Of a stretch of DNA of 64,000 nucleotides, positions 16,426 to 25,313 are shown piece after piece. Under the pieces are notes generated by a model. The model saw only the letters and a program-made list of their open reading frames with translations. It was not told the DNA's origin and ran no database searches. Each line of letters starts with the position of its first letter. Within the stretch, counting starts at the first letter, position 1. The position numbers and the translations under genes are program-made. The DNA comes from Flavobacteriia bacterium (GTDB lineage Bacteria > Bacteroidota > Bacteroidia > Flavobacteriales > Weeksellaceae): assembly GCA_015999765.1 (NCBI GenBank), contig JAECQR010000001.1, positions 310,001 to 374,000 of the forward strand, read 5' to 3'.

Positions 16426-17160
16426 TTAGTTATTGTTTAAATTTTTGTATTTATTTTTTGATAAAGGTTTCTCTGTTTCTGTTTCAACTTCAGAATTGTT
16501 GATGATTAAAACAATCTCACCTTTTAAAGTTTTACTTTTTGAGAAATCAATTAATTCATTGATATTCCCGCGTTTAGTTTCTTCAAATTTTTTCGATATC
16601 TCACGGCTTAGACTTACTTTCGTTTCTTCGCCGAAGAACTCTTTAATCTGTTCTAGAGTCGTATTTATTTTGTGCGGACTTTCGTATAATACAATAGTTT
16701 TTTTCTCTTCCGCAAGCTGTTTCAGTTTTGTCTGTCTGCCTTTTTTCTGCGGTAAAAATCCAGCAAAAATAAACTCATTATTTGGTAAACCTGAAACTAC
16801 CAATGCAGGCACAAAGGCTGTTGCCCCCGGCAGGCAGATCATTTCAATGTCTGCATCGGAGCCTGCTTTTGCGAGTAAATATCCAGGATCTGAAATACCC
16901 GGTGTTCCGGCATCGGTAATGATGGCGATATTCTGTCCGCTTTTAAGATCCTCAATTACCTTTTGCGTCATCTGATGCTCATTGTGTAAATGATAGGATT
17001 TCAACGGTTTAGCGATTTCAAAGTGTTTCAGCAAAACGCCTGAAGTTCTTGTATCTTCACACAAAATATAATCTACTTCCTTCAGCACTTTTACTGCTCT
17101 GAAAGTCATATCTTCTAAATTCCCGACAGGTGTGGGAACAAAATACAGGATTCCTGACAT
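16426..17160 (-). CDS. rsmI: 16S rRNA (cytidine1402-2'-O)-methyltransferase RsmI
   Basis: Methylates the ribose of C1402 in the 16S rRNA decoding centre with S-adenosylmethionine. The 244-residue tetrapyrrole-methylase fold protein has YFVPTPVGNLEDMTFRA at the start, CEDTRTSGVLL, then ITDAGTPGISDPGY (about 80-93) and LPGATAFVPALVVSGLP, all signatures of RsmI. The C-terminal domain is somewhat shorter than in E. coli, as is common in Bacteroidota. Its start codon abuts the stop of the Mur ligase gene and its stop nearly abuts fabG, so the genes are co-transcribed. Confidence 0.96.
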   Translation of the reverse strand: MSGILYFVPTPVGNLEDMTFRAVKVLKEVDYILCEDTRTSGVLLKHFEIAKPLKSYHLHNEHQMTQKVIEDLKSGQNIAIITDAGTPGISDPGYLLAKAGSDADIEMICLPGATAFVPALVVSGLPNNEFIFAGFLPQKKGRQTKLKQLAEEKKTIVLYESPHKINTTLEQIKEFFGEETKVSLSREISKKFEETKRGNINELIDFSKSKTLKGEIVLIINNSEVETETEKPLSKNKYKNLNNN

Positions 17161-18542
17161 TATAAATTTTCGAATAAAGTTTTACAGAAATCTTCGAGAC
17201 CCGGATCCCGTGCTCCCATTAAAAGCAGCACTGTGCCTTCTTTTAATTCAGGGCGCAGCGCTTCTAGAAGATTATTTCTGTCTTCTACAAAATGGGCGTT
17301 TTTGCCTTTTGCCTGAATATCTTTAATTAAATCGTTCGCGGAGATATCTTTAACTGCGGTTCCGCCTGCGTAGAAGATTTCGCTCATCCAGATTTCATCC
17401 TGAGCCCTTAAAGCATCAGCGATTTCCTCCACGAAATCATTTTTTAAAAATCTTGTAGGTCCGTAACCATGAGGCTGAAACCAGGCAATTACTTTTTCTG
17501 CCAAAGGTTGACAGGCCCTGATGCTCGCGGCACATTTGGCCGGATTGTGCGCGTAATCATCGATAACCCAAACACCGTTTTTCTGTCCAAGAACCTGGTG
17601 ACGGCGGTAAATGCCTTCATATTTTGACAGGCTAGCCGCGCATGTTTCTAAATCAACACCGATTTGATGGGCAACCGCAATTGCTGCGGCAGCATTTTCA
17701 ACACTGTGTCTGCCGAGCGAGGTCATCTGAAATTTCTGATGACGAAGTTCAAATGCTAATGAAAGTCCATTCTGGTCAAAATTCTGAGCCGAATATCCCG
17801 TATCTTCGTTTTCAAAACCAAAATCGTTCTGAGGATTTGCCGACAGTGTTTTGGCAAGTGTATTAGATTGGTTTAAAATGAATAAACCCTTAGTATTGTT
17901 CTTAAATATGGTAAACAGTTCGATTAATTCATCAATTTCCTGATGGTCTTTATCGATGTTTAAAAGAAGTCCGATTTCGGGTTCATATTGTACAATTGAA
18001 CCGTCGCTTTCATCAGCTTCAATGATGAGCCACTCGCCTTTGCCCACAGCAGCGTTTCCTATTTTACCTTCTTTAATGATGGAAGTTAAACCCGCTCCGG
18101 AAATAATACTCGGCTCCAGATGAGCATCAAGTAAAATCTGATATAACATCGCTGATGTGGTTGATTTACCAGAAGTTCCGGCAACCGCGATTGTCTTTTT
18201 GCTTTTGGCGATTACTGATAAAAGCTCGCTTCTTTTGATGATTGGAACTCCCAGTTCTTTTGCTTTCTGAACTTCAAAAACTGTGTCTTCGATGGCCGTT
18301 GATACAACGATGAGATCAGTTTTTTCAGAAATCCCACTTCCGTCCTGAAGAAAACATTGTATGCCTTCAGTTTCCAGCTGTTCTTTTGTTTTGTTGTATT
18401 CGTTAGGATGAAAATAACGGTCGCTTCCGGAAACTTCTTTGCCGATTCCTTTCAGATATTGCGCAATGGCGCTCATGCCGACACCGGCAACGCCGATGAA
18501 AAAAACGTTTTGAAAATCTCCAATATTAATAATCTTACTCAT
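17160..18542 (-). CDS. MurC-like Mur ligase (UDP-N-acetylmuramate-alanine ligase family)
   Basis: A 460-residue ATP-dependent Mur ligase. The N-terminal Rossmann-type domain has VFFIGVAGVGMSAIAQYL (13-30). The central domain has P-loop AGTSGKSTT (121-129), the Glu of IIEADESDGS and the NIDKDHQE motif. The C-terminal domain has the RRHQ arginine and DDYAHNP (MurC/Mpl marks). The overall order is that of MurC, which adds L-alanine to UDP-MurNAc. The sequence reads VAGVGM where MurC usually has GIGGIGM, and it sits with rsmI and fabG rather than in the division cluster. It may therefore be the sole MurC, a second copy, or an Mpl-like recycling ligase; I leave the symbol empty. Confidence 0.85.
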   Translation of the reverse strand: MSKIINIGDFQNVFFIGVAGVGMSAIAQYLKGIGKEVSGSDRYFHPNEYNKTKEQLETEGIQCFLQDGSGISEKTDLIVVSTAIEDTVFEVQKAKELGVPIIKRSELLSVIAKSKKTIAVAGTSGKSTTSAMLYQILLDAHLEPSIISGAGLTSIIKEGKIGNAAVGKGEWLIIEADESDGSIVQYEPEIGLLLNIDKDHQEIDELIELFTIFKNNTKGLFILNQSNTLAKTLSANPQNDFGFENEDTGYSAQNFDQNGLSLAFELRHQKFQMTSLGRHSVENAAAAIAVAHQIGVDLETCAASLSKYEGIYRRHQVLGQKNGVWVIDDYAHNPAKCAASIRACQPLAEKVIAWFQPHGYGPTRFLKNDFVEEIADALRAQDEIWMSEIFYAGGTAVKDISANDLIKDIQAKGKNAHFVEDRNNLLEALRPELKEGTVLLLMGARDPGLEDFCKTLFENL

Positions 18543-18554
18543 TCAATCAAAACG

Positions 18555-19550
18555 TTATAAAAATTTATTTTCAACCAAGTTCCAAAGTCTTTGTGCGTAT
18601 TCATCTACTTTTGCCCAGTCTTTTTGGTAATAGACTTCGCTTAAATACTGTTTGGCATCTTCAATATTATTAAAGGAATTGAGTTTATCAACGGTATTTT
18701 TCAATTCTTCAGCTTCACCATTAAAGAGAAGTTTTGTGAATGCTACTTTATCATTCAGATCCAATTTGAATTCGTTCTTCTTTTTCTCAGCCTCCATAAA
18801 ATCTGTAGGAATATTTGTTTTCAAAATACTTCCGGATTCAGTTTTCGGTTCTGCAATATGATTTTTTTGTTCTTCAAATCTTTCCAGCGGATCTTCATCG
18901 AAAAGGTTTTGTACTACTTTCAGGCCTTTTATATGGGCAAGTTTGAATTTTTTCTCCGAATGAAGCTGCTCTTCCTTTGTTTCCGAATGTAATGTTTCGT
19001 TTTTCGGCGGATGTATAATATCTTCCTTCTTGAAATCTACAATTTTTCTCCGGCGTTCTTCCAGTTCAAGAAATTCTCTTTCCTTCTGTGCTACCCTTTC
19101 TTCATAATTTTGTTCAATTTCAATTTCGGAGATCATATCTTCTTCGATTTTTTCCTCCACATTTCCTTCAGCTACTCCTGTCATTTCCGTGGATTCAACT
19201 ACCGGCTCCTCATTTTCTATCTCATTAAGTTCATTGGTAAATATTACCTCTTCTTCAATGGTATTTTCAGATATCAGATTGTCATCAAGCATGTCCAAAT
19301 CAGGGCTCATAATCTCGTTGGCAGAAAAATTCTTTACGTCTTCATCATCATATTTTTCCGCAACCTCCTCAGCGATAAAACTATCTTTATTTTTTTCCAG
19401 AATCCTCAAGAAAGCAATTCTGTCGGTTATTTCAGCAAAAAGATCCTGTTTTCCGAGCAGCTCATCTTTTGAACTGATCCGGGAAAGCGTTTCGAGAATT
19501 GTCTTGCATTCAAAAAAAATTTTTTCCTGTAGATCTTGGAGGTTTTGCAT
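18555..19550 (-). CDS. Acidic, charge-rich protein of unknown function
   Basis: A 331-residue soluble protein with no signal peptide or membrane segment. Residues 1-60 are helical (ILETLSRISSKDELLGKQDL). Residues 75-165 are very rich in Glu and Asp. Residues 150-180 form a charged helix (REFLELEERRRKIVDFKKED). The C-terminal 80 residues are compact (DLNDKVAFTKLLFNGEAEEL to YQKDWAKVDEYAQRLWNLVE) and look like the conserved part. I recognise it as a conserved flavobacterial hypothetical protein and give no function. It is first in the leftward operon with the Mur ligase, rsmI and fabG, and divergent from tdk. Confidence 0.85.
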   Translation of the reverse strand: MQNLQDLQEKIFFECKTILETLSRISSKDELLGKQDLFAEITDRIAFLRILEKNKDSFIAEEVAEKYDDEDVKNFSANEIMSPDLDMLDDNLISENTIEEEVIFTNELNEIENEEPVVESTEMTGVAEGNVEEKIEEDMISEIEIEQNYEERVAQKEREFLELEERRRKIVDFKKEDIIHPPKNETLHSETKEEQLHSEKKFKLAHIKGLKVVQNLFDEDPLERFEEQKNHIAEPKTESGSILKTNIPTDFMEAEKKKNEFKLDLNDKVAFTKLLFNGEAEELKNTVDKLNSFNNIEDAKQYLSEVYYQKDWAKVDEYAQRLWNLVENKFL

Positions 19551-19572
19551 AATAAAGTCTATTAAATTTCCT

Positions 19573-19580
19573 TATTTTTG
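19573..19580 (+). promoter_or_regulatory. Candidate tdk -7 element (TATTTTTG)
   Basis: TATTTTTG matches TAnnTTTG 29 bp before the tdk ATG, in the 59-bp gap between the divergent operons. Confidence 0.55.
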
Positions 19581-19609
19581 AGCTTTGAATATTACGGCTA
19601 AATTAACAA

Positions 19610-20200
19610 ATGTTTTTAGAAAATACAATTAATCACGCAAAACAGAGCGGCTGGATGGAAGTTATCTGTGGGTCGATGTTTTCAGGCAAAACTGAGGAAT
19701 TAATCAGAAGGCTTCGGCGTGCTGAAATGGCCGGTCAGAATGTAGAAATTTTCAAACCAAAACTCGATACACGGTATGCTGAAGAAGAGGTTGTTTCTCA
19801 CAATCAGAATAAAATCAGAAGCACCCCTGTAGAGAGTCCTAATGAAATACTTTTACTGGGTTCAACCTGCGATGTAGTTGGAATTGACGAAGCGCAGTTT
19901 TTTGATGAAAGCATTGTAGAAGTTGCCAACACATTGGCGAATAACGGCGTACGTGTTGTTATTGCGGGACTTGATATGGATTTTATGGGCAGACCTTTCG
20001 GACCCATTCCGAATTTAATGGCTACAGCTGAATATGTAACAAAAGTTCACGCCATCTGCAAAAGAACGGGAAATCTCGCAAATCATTCTATGCGAACAAC
20101 TGCAAATAAAGATCTTGTACAACTGGGCGAAACCGAGAGCTACGAAGCAGTAAGCCGAAAAGTTTTCAATGAAGAATTTCTGAACAGAAAAAATAAATGA
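19610..20200 (+). CDS. tdk: Thymidine kinase (type II)
   Basis: Phosphorylates thymidine with ATP in the salvage pathway. The 196-residue protein has the P-loop [11 protein letters not shown] (21-31), the lasso-region start KLDTRY, and the Walker-B-like [11 protein letters not shown]. Type II thymidine kinases usually bind structural zinc through four Cys/His residues. Here the corresponding region reads [13 protein letters not shown] and no second Cys pair follows, so the zinc site appears to be lost. It overlaps murF-alr by 4 bp (ATGA), so the two are translated from one message. Confidence 0.95.
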   Translation: MFLENTINHAKQSGWMEVICGSMFSGKTEELIRRLRRAEMAGQNVEIFKPKLDTRYAEEEVVSHNQNKIRSTPVESPNEILLLGSTCDVVGIDEAQFFDESIVEVANTLANNGVRVVIAGLDMDFMGRPFGPIPNLMATAEYVTKVHAICKRTGNLANHSMRTTANKDLVQLGETESYEAVSRKVFNEEFLNRKNK

Positions 20201-22641
20201 ACTACACTAACAAACAACTTGCAGACCTTACCAATTCACAACTCATTGGGAACGGAGACCTGCAGGTAACAAGTATTTCCTTTGACAGCCGAAATATTTA
20301 CTCTTCGGCGAACACCGCTTTTATCGCCATCAATACCAAAAAAAATTCCGGCGAAAAATATATTCAGACCGCAGCTGAGAAGGGAATCAAAGTTATAATT
20401 TCTGAGCATAAACTTCATGATTTAGAAGACATTACCTGGATTATTGTAGAAAATTCATTAAGATTTATCCAGACACTTGCAAAGCACCATCTCTCACTTT
20501 TTAATCTCAAGACCGTTGGAATTACGGGAAGTAACGGGAAGACGATCGTGAAGGAATGGCTTTACCAAAGCCTCTTCACTGATTTCAATACCGTTAAAAG
20601 CCCTAAGAGTTTTAATTCTCAATTGGGTCTTCCTCTTTCACTCCTTAAAATTGAGGAGATTCACGAAGTCGGAATTTTTGAAGTGGGAATTTCCAAACCC
20701 GGCGAGATGGAAATTCTGGAAAATATTTTGTCCCCTAAAATTGGTGTTCTTACGCACATTGGCTCTGCGCATTCCTCAAATTTCGTTGATGAAGAAGAGC
20801 TGATCCATGAAAAAGTCAAACTTTTCAAACATTCGGATACTATTATCTTTAATGGTGACAATCATTTGGTTTACAGCATAATAAAAGAACTTTATTCCCG
20901 TAGAAATTTAATATCCTATGGCTTAAAAACCCGTAATGATATCACCGTAACAAACGATCCAAGTAACAAATCTGAATCTTTACAAATCCGTTATTTCGAC
21001 GAGATATTTCAACTCCCGGCTCAACAAAGGGATGAAGCAACGCTGAGTAATGCTTTATGTATTGTAGCGGTTCTAAAAGAATTTGGATTCGACTTTAACG
21101 CAATTACCGAGAAGATTAATGCTCTGAAATCCATAGAAATGCGCCTGGAAAGTGTAAACGGGCTCCGGAACAATCTTATTATCAACGATTCGTTTAATCT
21201 GGACCTTGATTCTCTGAAAATTGCTTACCAGTTCATAAAAGAATACAACAAACCCAAGAATACCCTTATACTGACCGACTTTGTTGAGGGCAAGAATTCT
21301 GATCAGCTTTATCGTGAAGTCATTGATATCACGAATCAGCAGCATTTCAGTAAGATTATTCTCATCGGTGAAGAAATAATCAATTACCAACAGTATTTTA
21401 AAGGCGAATCATACACTTTTACTAACGTGGATGAACTTATTGGAAGTCATTTACTTAATCAAATAGAAAACGAATTGATACTCTTAAAAGGGGCAAGAAA
21501 ATTCGAAATTGAAAAAGTTAAAAATCACCTGGAACTTCAGAAACACGATACGGTTCTGGAAGTTAATCTCAATGCAATACTTCACAATATCAATGTTCAT
21601 AAAGCTTTGCTGAAGCCTTCAACCAAAATGATGGCGATGGTTAAAGCCTATTCCTACGGTCTTGGCGGTTATGAAATTGCAGAATTTTTGCAGCATCACC
21701 ACATTGATTATCTGGGCGTTGCCTACGCTGACGAAGGTGTAGATTTAAGAAAGAACGGGATTACTACACCGATTATGGTTATGAATCCGGAACAGCACAG
21801 TTACAATATTATCATTGATTATAATCTGGAACCTGAAATTTACAGCTTCCGGGTATTGGAATTGTTTAATCAGCAACTTATTGCAAAAGGAATTCAGGAG
21901 AAATATCCGATTCATATCAAGCTGGAGACAGGAATGCACAGACTTGGTTTTAAGAATAATGAGATTGATGACCTCATTAAGCAGTTGAATAATATGAACG
22001 TACAAGTGGCATCTATTTTCAGTCATTTGTCGGTTGCAGACGTTCCCGAAGGAAAGGATTATACTTTAGAGCAAATTGAGATTTTCAGAAAAAATTCAGA
22101 ACAAATTATTTCAGGACTGGAATATCAGCCAATCAGGCATATTCTTAACACCTCAGGTATAGTGCATTATTCTGCAAGTCAATTCGATATGGTAAGAATT
22201 GGAATTGGAATGGTGGGTATTTCGTCAAATTCCGAAATCAGGAAACAACTACAGAATGCAGTTAGTTTTAAAACCGTAATTTCACAGATCTCTACGGTTA
22301 ACGAGGGAGAATCGGTTGGTTATAACCGGAATTTTCAACCCGACCAGCCCACGCAGATCGCAACAATTCCTGTTGGATATGCTGACGGAATTCCACGCCT
22401 GATAGGCAACAAAGTTGGGAAAGTAGGCATTGGCAAACAACTGTACCCGATTGTAGGGAATGTCTGTATGGATATGATGATGATTGATATCGGAAATTCC
22501 ACGGCCAAAGAAGGTGACGAGGTGATTATTTTCAACTCCAATCCAACTCTTGAGGATTTCTCCGGTTACTGTAAAACAATACCTTACGAGGTTTTAACAT
22601 CAATTTCCCGGCGCGTTAAAAGAATTTACATCAAAAACTAA
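20197..22641 (+). CDS. murF-alr: Bifunctional MurF ligase / alanine racemase
   Basis: An 814-residue fusion that makes D-alanine and uses it to finish the UDP-MurNAc-pentapeptide. Residues 1-445 are MurF: an N-terminal domain with SFDSRN, P-loop GITGSNGKT (about 107-115), [13 protein letters not shown], and [12 protein letters not shown]. Residues 450-814 are a fold-type III alanine racemase: [11 protein letters not shown], the PLP lysine Lys483 in [30 protein letters not shown], and the second catalytic Tyr709 in VGYNRNF, then [13 protein letters not shown]. The fusion is usual in Bacteroidota. It overlaps tdk and abuts the patatin gene without a gap. Confidence 0.95.
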   Translation: MNYTNKQLADLTNSQLIGNGDLQVTSISFDSRNIYSSANTAFIAINTKKNSGEKYIQTAAEKGIKVIISEHKLHDLEDITWIIVENSLRFIQTLAKHHLSLFNLKTVGITGSNGKTIVKEWLYQSLFTDFNTVKSPKSFNSQLGLPLSLLKIEEIHEVGIFEVGISKPGEMEILENILSPKIGVLTHIGSAHSSNFVDEEELIHEKVKLFKHSDTIIFNGDNHLVYSIIKELYSRRNLISYGLKTRNDITVTNDPSNKSESLQIRYFDEIFQLPAQQRDEATLSNALCIVAVLKEFGFDFNAITEKINALKSIEMRLESVNGLRNNLIINDSFNLDLDSLKIAYQFIKEYNKPKNTLILTDFVEGKNSDQLYREVIDITNQQHFSKIILIGEEIINYQQYFKGESYTFTNVDELIGSHLLNQIENELILLKGARKFEIEKVKNHLELQKHDTVLEVNLNAILHNINVHKALLKPSTKMMAMVKAYSYGLGGYEIAEFLQHHHIDYLGVAYADEGVDLRKNGITTPIMVMNPEQHSYNIIIDYNLEPEIYSFRVLELFNQQLIAKGIQEKYPIHIKLETGMHRLGFKNNEIDDLIKQLNNMNVQVASIFSHLSVADVPEGKDYTLEQIEIFRKNSEQIISGLEYQPIRHILNTSGIVHYSASQFDMVRIGIGMVGISSNSEIRKQLQNAVSFKTVISQISTVNEGESVGYNRNFQPDQPTQIATIPVGYADGIPRLIGNKVGKVGIGKQLYPIVGNVCMDMMMIDIGNSTAKEGDEVIIFNSNPTLEDFSGYCKTIPYEVLTSISRRVKRIYIKN

Positions 22642-24807
22642 ATGAAAAAAACACTGGTCTTCCTTCTTACAGTATTACTGAATTTCTGCCTGAGCGCTCA
22701 GGTTAAAGAAGGATTCACCATACCTAAAAATCCAAAAATAGGATTATCACTATCCGGCGGCGGTGCCAAAGGATTTGCCCATATCGGTGTTTTAAAAGTT
22801 TTAGACTCCCTCGGAGTGAAGATCGATTATATCTCCGGAACCAGTATGGGCGCTATTGTTGGCGGACTATATGCATCCGGATACACGGGCAAGGAAATTG
22901 AAAAAATAGTTCTCGAAACAGATTTCTACACCATTATCGCCAATGAAAAGACGCGAAAAGAGACTACTTTTTTCGATAAAGCCGTTGATAAATATATCTT
23001 AAGCATCCCGGTAAAAGACGGTAAAATTAATGTTTTGCCGAAAGCCATATCGACAGGACAGAAAAATATTTATCTCCTGAAGGAATTGTTTAAAAACGTT
23101 TCAACTATCGATGATTTTTCTAAGCTTCCAATTCCATTTATGTGCATTGCGACCAATCTTGAGAGTGGAAAAATCGAAATCTTCGAGAAAGGTGATTTGG
23201 TGAGTTCCATTATGGCAAGTTCAGCATTTCCCTCGCTGATGGATCCGGTCAAGATTAATGATTCGCTTTATATCGATGGTGCGATGACCATCAACTACCC
23301 TTCTAAACCTTTGAAGGACAAAGGAATAGATATTGTGATTGGTGTAGATTTAAGTCAGGGTCTCGCCACCCGGGAAAAACTCTCAAGTGCAATTGATATT
23401 TTGAATCAGGTTATTGACTTTGGAATTCAGAAGGAAACTAAGAACCAATATCAATATACAGACATTAATATTCATCCTGATCTTACAGGTATGAGTGCCA
23501 CAAGTTATGACGCTAAAGCAGCAATTCTTGATTCTGGATATGTAGAAGCACAAAAATATATAGAAACGCTTTCCTTACTTCCGCAGCGGAAAAAAGATCT
23601 TCTGCGCGCCCCACTCAATTCCATTTACTCAAATGTTTATAAAATAGATAGTCTTATCCTTCAGAACAACCATATTTTCGGAAAAAATTATGTTCAAGGG
23701 AAGATGAATCTTAGAGTTCCTTCACTTCAGACTTATGGGGGAATAAATAAAATGATAGACCGTCTTTATGCTACAAATAACTATCGGTTAATAAATTACG
23801 ATATAATTCAGCAGGATGATCGTAATTATTTGAAACTTAATGTCACTGAAGATGATGCACGTTTTTTCCTTAAATTCGGACTTCATTATGATGAGATCTT
23901 TAAAACAGGACTTTTACTGAATCTTACTGCTAAAAGATTACTGTTCCGCAACTCTGCCATTTCACTTGATGTTGTTGTGGGTGACAAGCCACGATATTAC
24001 CTGAATTATTTTATTGATAACGGTTATATACCAGGTTTCGGACTGTATGCATCGGGGATGAGCCTTGATTTAATAGACGCCGATTCCAATGTATTCGAAA
24101 AATGGAACTGGTTCCGAAATGAAGCCTTTATACAGTCTGTTTGGCGCGATAAATACGCTATTGGAGGCGGAATTAGCCACGATTATTACGAATCTAAGGT
24201 CTTCTGGGAAACAATTTATTCAAATGCTCATAACTACATTAATCCTTATGTCTTTATCAAAACCGATACGCAGGACGATACCAGTTTCCCCACTAAAGGA
24301 CTGTTTCTATATGCAGAAGGTAAAGTTTTAGATCTGCTTAATGATGAATTAGAAGGGCGTACTGTACAGTTAAAAATATCTTCACAAATAAATTTTCCTT
24401 TTACATCGTGGTTTACTTACAGGCTAGGACTTTTTGGCGGGATTACCGTTGGTGAAAGTCTTTCTCCGTTCTACAATTACAGAATTGGCGGCATCTTTGA
24501 ACAGAACATTGGGAATTTCGAGAAATTTCAGGGCTATGAATTTGGGCAGCTTAACTCGAAAAATATGCTTACTGCGTCTAATACATTCCAGTTTAATTTT
24601 TCAAAAAGTTATTATGTAGATGCCAATTTCAGCATAGCAAATCTTTTTGATGATATAAAAGTTGATGACATTCTACACCTATCAGAGTCTTCTGCAGGTG
24701 TTAGCGCTGGTTACAAATCACCTTTCGGACAGATAAAATTCAATTACAGCAGGTCATTAAACCGGAATAATAATATACTGAGTGTAATACTCGGACATTG
24801 GTTTTAA
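22642..24807 (+). CDS. Patatin-like phospholipase with C-terminal outer membrane barrel (type Vd-like)
   Basis: A 721-residue exported protein. The signal peptide (1-20) is followed by a patatin domain with the oxyanion loop GGGAKG (39-44), nucleophile Ser68 in GTSMG and catalytic Asp212 in DGA, the Ser-Asp dyad of patatin lipases. Residues about 330-400 look like one POTRA-type repeat (LRVPSLQTYGGINKMIDRLY). The rest is a 16-strand-type barrel ending in VILGHWF with a terminal Phe, as in Omp85/PlpD proteins. This suggests a surface or outer-membrane phospholipase of the type Vd kind. Its start codon follows the murF-alr stop directly, and ybeY begins 7 bp after its end. Confidence 0.9.
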   Translation: MKKTLVFLLTVLLNFCLSAQVKEGFTIPKNPKIGLSLSGGGAKGFAHIGVLKVLDSLGVKIDYISGTSMGAIVGGLYASGYTGKEIEKIVLETDFYTIIANEKTRKETTFFDKAVDKYILSIPVKDGKINVLPKAISTGQKNIYLLKELFKNVSTIDDFSKLPIPFMCIATNLESGKIEIFEKGDLVSSIMASSAFPSLMDPVKINDSLYIDGAMTINYPSKPLKDKGIDIVIGVDLSQGLATREKLSSAIDILNQVIDFGIQKETKNQYQYTDINIHPDLTGMSATSYDAKAAILDSGYVEAQKYIETLSLLPQRKKDLLRAPLNSIYSNVYKIDSLILQNNHIFGKNYVQGKMNLRVPSLQTYGGINKMIDRLYATNNYRLINYDIIQQDDRNYLKLNVTEDDARFFLKFGLHYDEIFKTGLLLNLTAKRLLFRNSAISLDVVVGDKPRYYLNYFIDNGYIPGFGLYASGMSLDLIDADSNVFEKWNWFRNEAFIQSVWRDKYAIGGGISHDYYESKVFWETIYSNAHNYINPYVFIKTDTQDDTSFPTKGLFLYAEGKVLDLLNDELEGRTVQLKISSQINFPFTSWFTYRLGLFGGITVGESLSPFYNYRIGGIFEQNIGNFEKFQGYEFGQLNSKNMLTASNTFQFNFSKSYYVDANFSIANLFDDIKVDDILHLSESSAGVSAGYKSPFGQIKFNYSRSLNRNNNILSVILGHWF

Positions 24808-24813
24808 AAAAAT

Positions 24814-25227
24814 ATGATACAGTTTTTTTTCGAAAATATTGAACAAATAGAACTGGATGGTAACATTACCAAATGGTTGGAAGATCTTATAGTTTCTGAA
24901 CAGAAAAAGCCAGGAGACATCAATTATATCTTCTGCGATGACGAATACCTTTTACAAATCAATCGGGAACATCTGCAGCATGACTACTATACCGATGTTA
25001 TTACTTTCGACTATGTAAAGGGCAAAACCATTTCAGGTGATATTTTTGTATCTTTGCCCCGCATTTCTGAAAACGCTGTCAATTTATCTAAAGATTTTGA
25101 TTCTGAATTACATAGAGTATTAGCACACGGTGTTTTACATCTCTGTGGATATAAAGATAAACTAGATACTGAAATTGCAGAAATGCGACAGAAAGAGGAT
25201 TTTTATCTGAGTAAAAGATTAATCTAA
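24814..25227 (+). CDS. ybeY: Endoribonuclease YbeY
   Basis: A metal-dependent ribonuclease for 16S rRNA 3' end maturation and ribosome quality control. The 137-residue protein contains DVITFDY (61-67), GDIFVS, and the metal site HGVLHLCGYKD (105-115) with His105 and His109. The third ligand, His in most YbeY (GYDH), is replaced by Lys-Asp here, so Asp115 may serve. It belongs to the tdk-murF/alr-patatin run and is followed by a parS-like palindrome and mnmG. Confidence 0.93.
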   Translation: MIQFFFENIEQIELDGNITKWLEDLIVSEQKKPGDINYIFCDDEYLLQINREHLQHDYYTDVITFDYVKGKTISGDIFVSLPRISENAVNLSKDFDSELHRVLAHGVLHLCGYKDKLDTEIAEMRQKEDFYLSKRLI

Positions 25228-25271
25228 AAAATTGCTTTTACGGATATCGTTAAAATCTGTAGTCTTTAATA

Positions 25272-25289
25272 ATGTTTCACGTGAAACAT
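25272..25289. other. parS: parS centromere site 1 (TGTTTCACGTGAAACA)
   Basis: The sequence is a perfect 18-bp palindrome whose 16-bp core is identical to the bacterial parS consensus TGTTNCACGTGAAACA, the ParB loading site. It lies in the 86-bp gap between ybeY and mnmG. An identical copy lies on the other side of mnmG. parS sites cluster near the chromosomal origin in most bacteria. Confidence 0.92.
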
Positions 25290-25313
25290 CTCAACTTTAT
25301 TTCCTTAGAATAA

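Noticed and set aside
16433-16975. 180-codon open frame opposite rsmI
   Set aside because: It is a shadow of a conserved gene, with Ser/Phe-rich composition typical of antisense reading of AT-rich genes.
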